13,431 nucleotides of DNA from Bacteroidales bacterium (GTDB taxonomy: Bacteria; Bacteroidota; Bacteroidia; Bacteroidales; VadinHA17), in contig JALOMK010000072.1 in NCBI GenBank assembly GCA_025455505.1, forward strand, positions 1 through 13,431, read 5' to 3'. Shown here one piece after another: positions 11,477 through 13,431 of the stretch; position 1 is the stretch's first letter, and the number at the start of each line of letters is the position of its first letter. The notes under the pieces were generated by a model, which was not told the DNA's origin, ran no database searches, and saw only the letters and a program-made list of their open reading frames with translations. The translations under genes were made by a program, and so were the position numbers.

Positions 11477-13431
11477 GACTGTGCCTCCTTTCCTACAATT
11501 TCTGTAACAAATGTTACAAAGTTGCCTCTCATGCCGGTTCCTCCCATTATAGGGTCGAGCATCACATTTGTTATGAGGTTTGTGTCGCTGGCTCCCCTTC
11601 CGTATGTCCTTGTGAGTTTTTTTTCAGCATGACCGAAGCCATGGACCATGTATACCGAATCCCACCTTATTCGCTCTGTTATGCGGACTTTTATCGGAAA
11701 TTCGCTTCTTACATTATCCTGGTTTAAAAGGTAGACAGGCTGGCCGTTCAGAAGGCCCCATTCCTTTGCAACTTTTGGATTTACCCAAACCGTATTCTCG
11801 TCCATCAGGTCAAAAAGGTTCGGGTTATTCGAAGTGCGGGTGAAGGTATGCATCGGAGCACGCCCGTAATTAAGCCTGTAAAAGCCTTCAGGAGGCTCAG
11901 GATGAGCTGTGTATACAGGGATAGGATCGAATCCTTCTCCTTCAAGTGAAGTTGAATACAGCTCTATCTTGCCTGTATTCGTATAAAACTCAACATCCTC
12001 ATCATCTGCAAAGTACAGGCCAGAGGGTTCCCCGGGGAAAGTCTTGACGCCAATCCTTTGCATTTCCTCGAGCGAGGACCCTGCCTGCCTTAGCTGCCAG
12101 TCGAGAAGGTCCTCCAGTTTTTCGAATGGGAAGAACGCTTCGAGACCAAGTTTTAATGAGAGCTGCCTGGCCATCCAGTAAGCGGGCTTGGTGTCATAAA
12201 GAGGGTCTGCGGCAGGCATCCTCAGGGCGATCTGCGGTTTGCGGTGAGGCCCTGTGCGGAGTGTGTCATAGCGCTCGAGATAGGTGCATTCGGGAAGTAT
12301 TACATCGGCCCAGCCCGTAATCTCCATCGGCATTGTATCTATGACTACAAGCAGCTCGAGGTTCTGTATGGCCTCAATAGTCTGCTTCTGGTTCGGGAGG
12401 GTCTCGATAAGGTTGGTTCCATTGACTATCCAGCCTTTGAAATTGCAGTCTCGGGTAGTTACAGGTATCGTGGCTTCGCAGATCCCGTTTGCAAGGGCCA
12501 GGTCAGCCAGTGCATACTTGTCGGGGAAGGCCGATCGCCACGAACGCCCTGGTACGGGATACTCAGGATGGGGATAGGATGGAAGCTCGAATGTAACCGG
12601 CCTGTAGAACCCGCCTCTCCTGCCCCAGCTTCCCAGGAGCGCATTGAGGATTGCCACTGCCCTCAGCCTCTGGGTATCATCGCCATACCATGTGACATGC
12701 CGTCCGGGATGTATTATAACAGCAGGCGAGGCATAGGCCATCTCCCTTGCGGTTTTCCTTATCACATCGGGCTTAATAGTAGTTATGCCATAAGCCCATT
12801 CGGGACTGTAGTTTTTAACAGCTTCTGCAAGTTCACGAAAGCCGTGCGTATATTTCTCAACATACTTCCTGTCGTACAGTTCCTCGGCAATTATCACATT
12901 AATCCATGAAAGGAGGAGTGCGATATCGGTTGCAGGCTTTATCGGAAGCCAGTATTTTGATTTCCCGGCAGCTGTAGAGAACCTTGGATCGACAGTAATG
13001 ATTACGGCGCCCTTGTCAATTGCATCGGACATTTCCTGTACCTGCCCGTTATGCATGTTCTCACCTATGTGCGAACCGATGAGTACAAGGCACTTCGTAT
13101 CGCGTATGTCAGTGGGTTCGGGCGAATCGAGGCCTTCCCCGAAGGTGGCGATGAATGCCACTTCCCTTGGTCCGCGGCACTGGGCGTATGAAGGGGCTGC
13201 TATGTTTTCAGATCCGAAGGCCTTCAGGAGATCACCGAAGTATTTCCCGCCCGAGCCATGGGTAAAAAGTGCAATGCACTCTGCACCGTGCTCGGCTTTT
13301 ATTGTATTCATCTTTCCGGCAATGTAATCAAATGCCTCATCCCATGTTGCCTCGCGAAACGACTGCTTACCCCTTTCCTCAACCCTTATAAGTGGTGTCT
13401 TTAGCCTGTCTTCGTCATAGTACATGCCAAC
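11473..13431 (-). CDS. psrA: Molybdopterin oxidoreductase catalytic subunit, polysulfide/thiosulfate reductase-like (PsrA/PhsA), N-terminus off window
   Basis: The reading frame is open to the window edge. An internal Met at 13423-13425 can be mistaken for a start, but the preceding VG and the following YYDEDRLKTPLIRVEERGK correspond to the segment just after the N-terminal [4Fe-4S] domain, so roughly 70-100 residues (Tat signal, CxxC cluster motif) are missing. Counting from that Met, SYAQCRGP has Cys83 as probable molybdenum ligand. Next are the cofactor-binding SHIGENMHN (about 117-125), VDPRFSTAAGKSKYWLPIKP (144-163), PGRHVTWYGDD, GSWGRRGGFY, ADVILPECTYLERYD, and in the C-terminal domain NYGRAPMHTF, TRTSNNPNLF and VNPKVAKEWGL. 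These are DMSO-reductase superfamily features of the PsrA/PhsA group. Arsenate- or sulfite-active relatives are not excluded. It acts on the periplasmic side with the next two genes. Confidence 0.88.
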   Translation of the reverse strand, partial: VGMYYDEDRLKTPLIRVEERGKQSFREATWDEAFDYIAGKMNTIKAEHGAECIALFTHGSGGKYFGDLLKAFGSENIAAPSYAQCRGPREVAFIATFGEGLDSPEPTDIRDTKCLVLIGSHIGENMHNGQVQEMSDAIDKGAVIITVDPRFSTAAGKSKYWLPIKPATDIALLLSWINVIIAEELYDRKYVEKYTHGFRELAEAVKNYSPEWAYGITTIKPDVIRKTAREMAYASPAVIIHPGRHVTWYGDDTQRLRAVAILNALLGSWGRRGGFYRPVTFELPSYPHPEYPVPGRSWRSAFPDKYALADLALANGICEATIPVTTRDCNFKGWIVNGTNLIETLPNQKQTIEAIQNLELLVVIDTMPMEITGWADVILPECTYLERYDTLRTGPHRKPQIALRMPAADPLYDTKPAYWMARQLSLKLGLEAFFPFEKLEDLLDWQLRQAGSSLEEMQRIGVKTFPGEPSGLYFADDEDVEFYTNTGKIELYSTSLEGEGFDPIPVYTAHPEPPEGFYRLNYGRAPMHTFTRTSNNPNLFDLMDENTVWVNPKVAKEWGLLNGQPVYLLNQDNVRSEFPIKVRITERIRWDSVYMVHGFGHAEKKLTRTYGRGASDTNLITNVMLDPIMGGTGMRGNFVTFVTEIVGKEAQS

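Noticed and set aside
12244..12909. Long plus-strand open frame (221 codons) opposite the molybdopterin subunit
   Set aside because: It is antisense to a strongly conserved coding region and its translation has no domain character.
13423..13425. ATG as the true start of the molybdopterin subunit
   Set aside because: The frame stays open to the window edge, and the sequence around it corresponds to an internal part of the family, after the missing Fe-S domain.

Overview
The window reads as a Bacteroidota (Bacteroidetes) chromosome fragment. The support is the set of protein families: a CrtYcd-type lycopene cyclase, a CrtZ hydroxylase and a Nudix IPP isomerase of Bacteroidetes type. The general lack of strong Shine-Dalgarno sequences and the CCCCTCC/GGAGGGG intergenic repeats fit as well. 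Assignment below phylum level is not possible from the sequence alone. Every gene except the first ~175 bases is on the minus strand, so the window reads biologically from right to left. No tRNA, rRNA, CRISPR array, transposase or integrase was seen, and no stretch longer than 300 bases lacks a gene.

Right part (13431 to about 7904) is a sulfur-redox module. It holds the catalytic molybdopterin subunit of a polysulfide/thiosulfate reductase-like enzyme, whose N-terminus lies outside the window. Its four-cluster ferredoxin subunit and NrfD/PsrC-type quinone-interacting membrane subunit follow. Next come two separately encoded halves of a YeeE/YedE sulfur-compound transporter, and then a membrane-anchored rhodanese-like protein that has lost the catalytic cysteine and ends in Gly-Gly-Cys. 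The natural reading is uptake or handling of thiosulfate or polysulfide coupled to anaerobic respiration. The direction and the exact substrate cannot be read from the sequence.

Middle part (7846 to 6184) has a small exported protein of unknown function followed by a strong intrinsic terminator (7403-7442), then an exported purple-acid-phosphatase-like metallophosphoesterase. The terminator separates the sulfur side from the carotenoid side.

Left part (6111 to about 174) is a tightly packed, translationally coupled carotenoid operon: crtB, idi, crtZ, crtYcd, cruF-like hydratase, PlsC-type acyltransferase, family 2 glycosyltransferase, a TPR protein, and a truncated CrtI/CrtD-type desaturase. 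Together the genes predict a monocyclic, ring-hydroxylated carotenoid whose 1'-hydroxyl is glycosylated and then acylated, a membrane-spanning carotenoid glycoside ester. This is inferred from family roles. The idi 3' end seems to have been lost into crtZ, leaving an unusual 76-base overlap.

At the extreme left, bases 2 to about 175 encode, on the plus strand, the end of a proteobacterial-type ClpA N-domain. It meets the truncated desaturase tail-to-tail at a GATC site (176-179). Two unrelated truncated genes abutting like this most likely mark a cloning or assembly chimera rather than a natural rearrangement.
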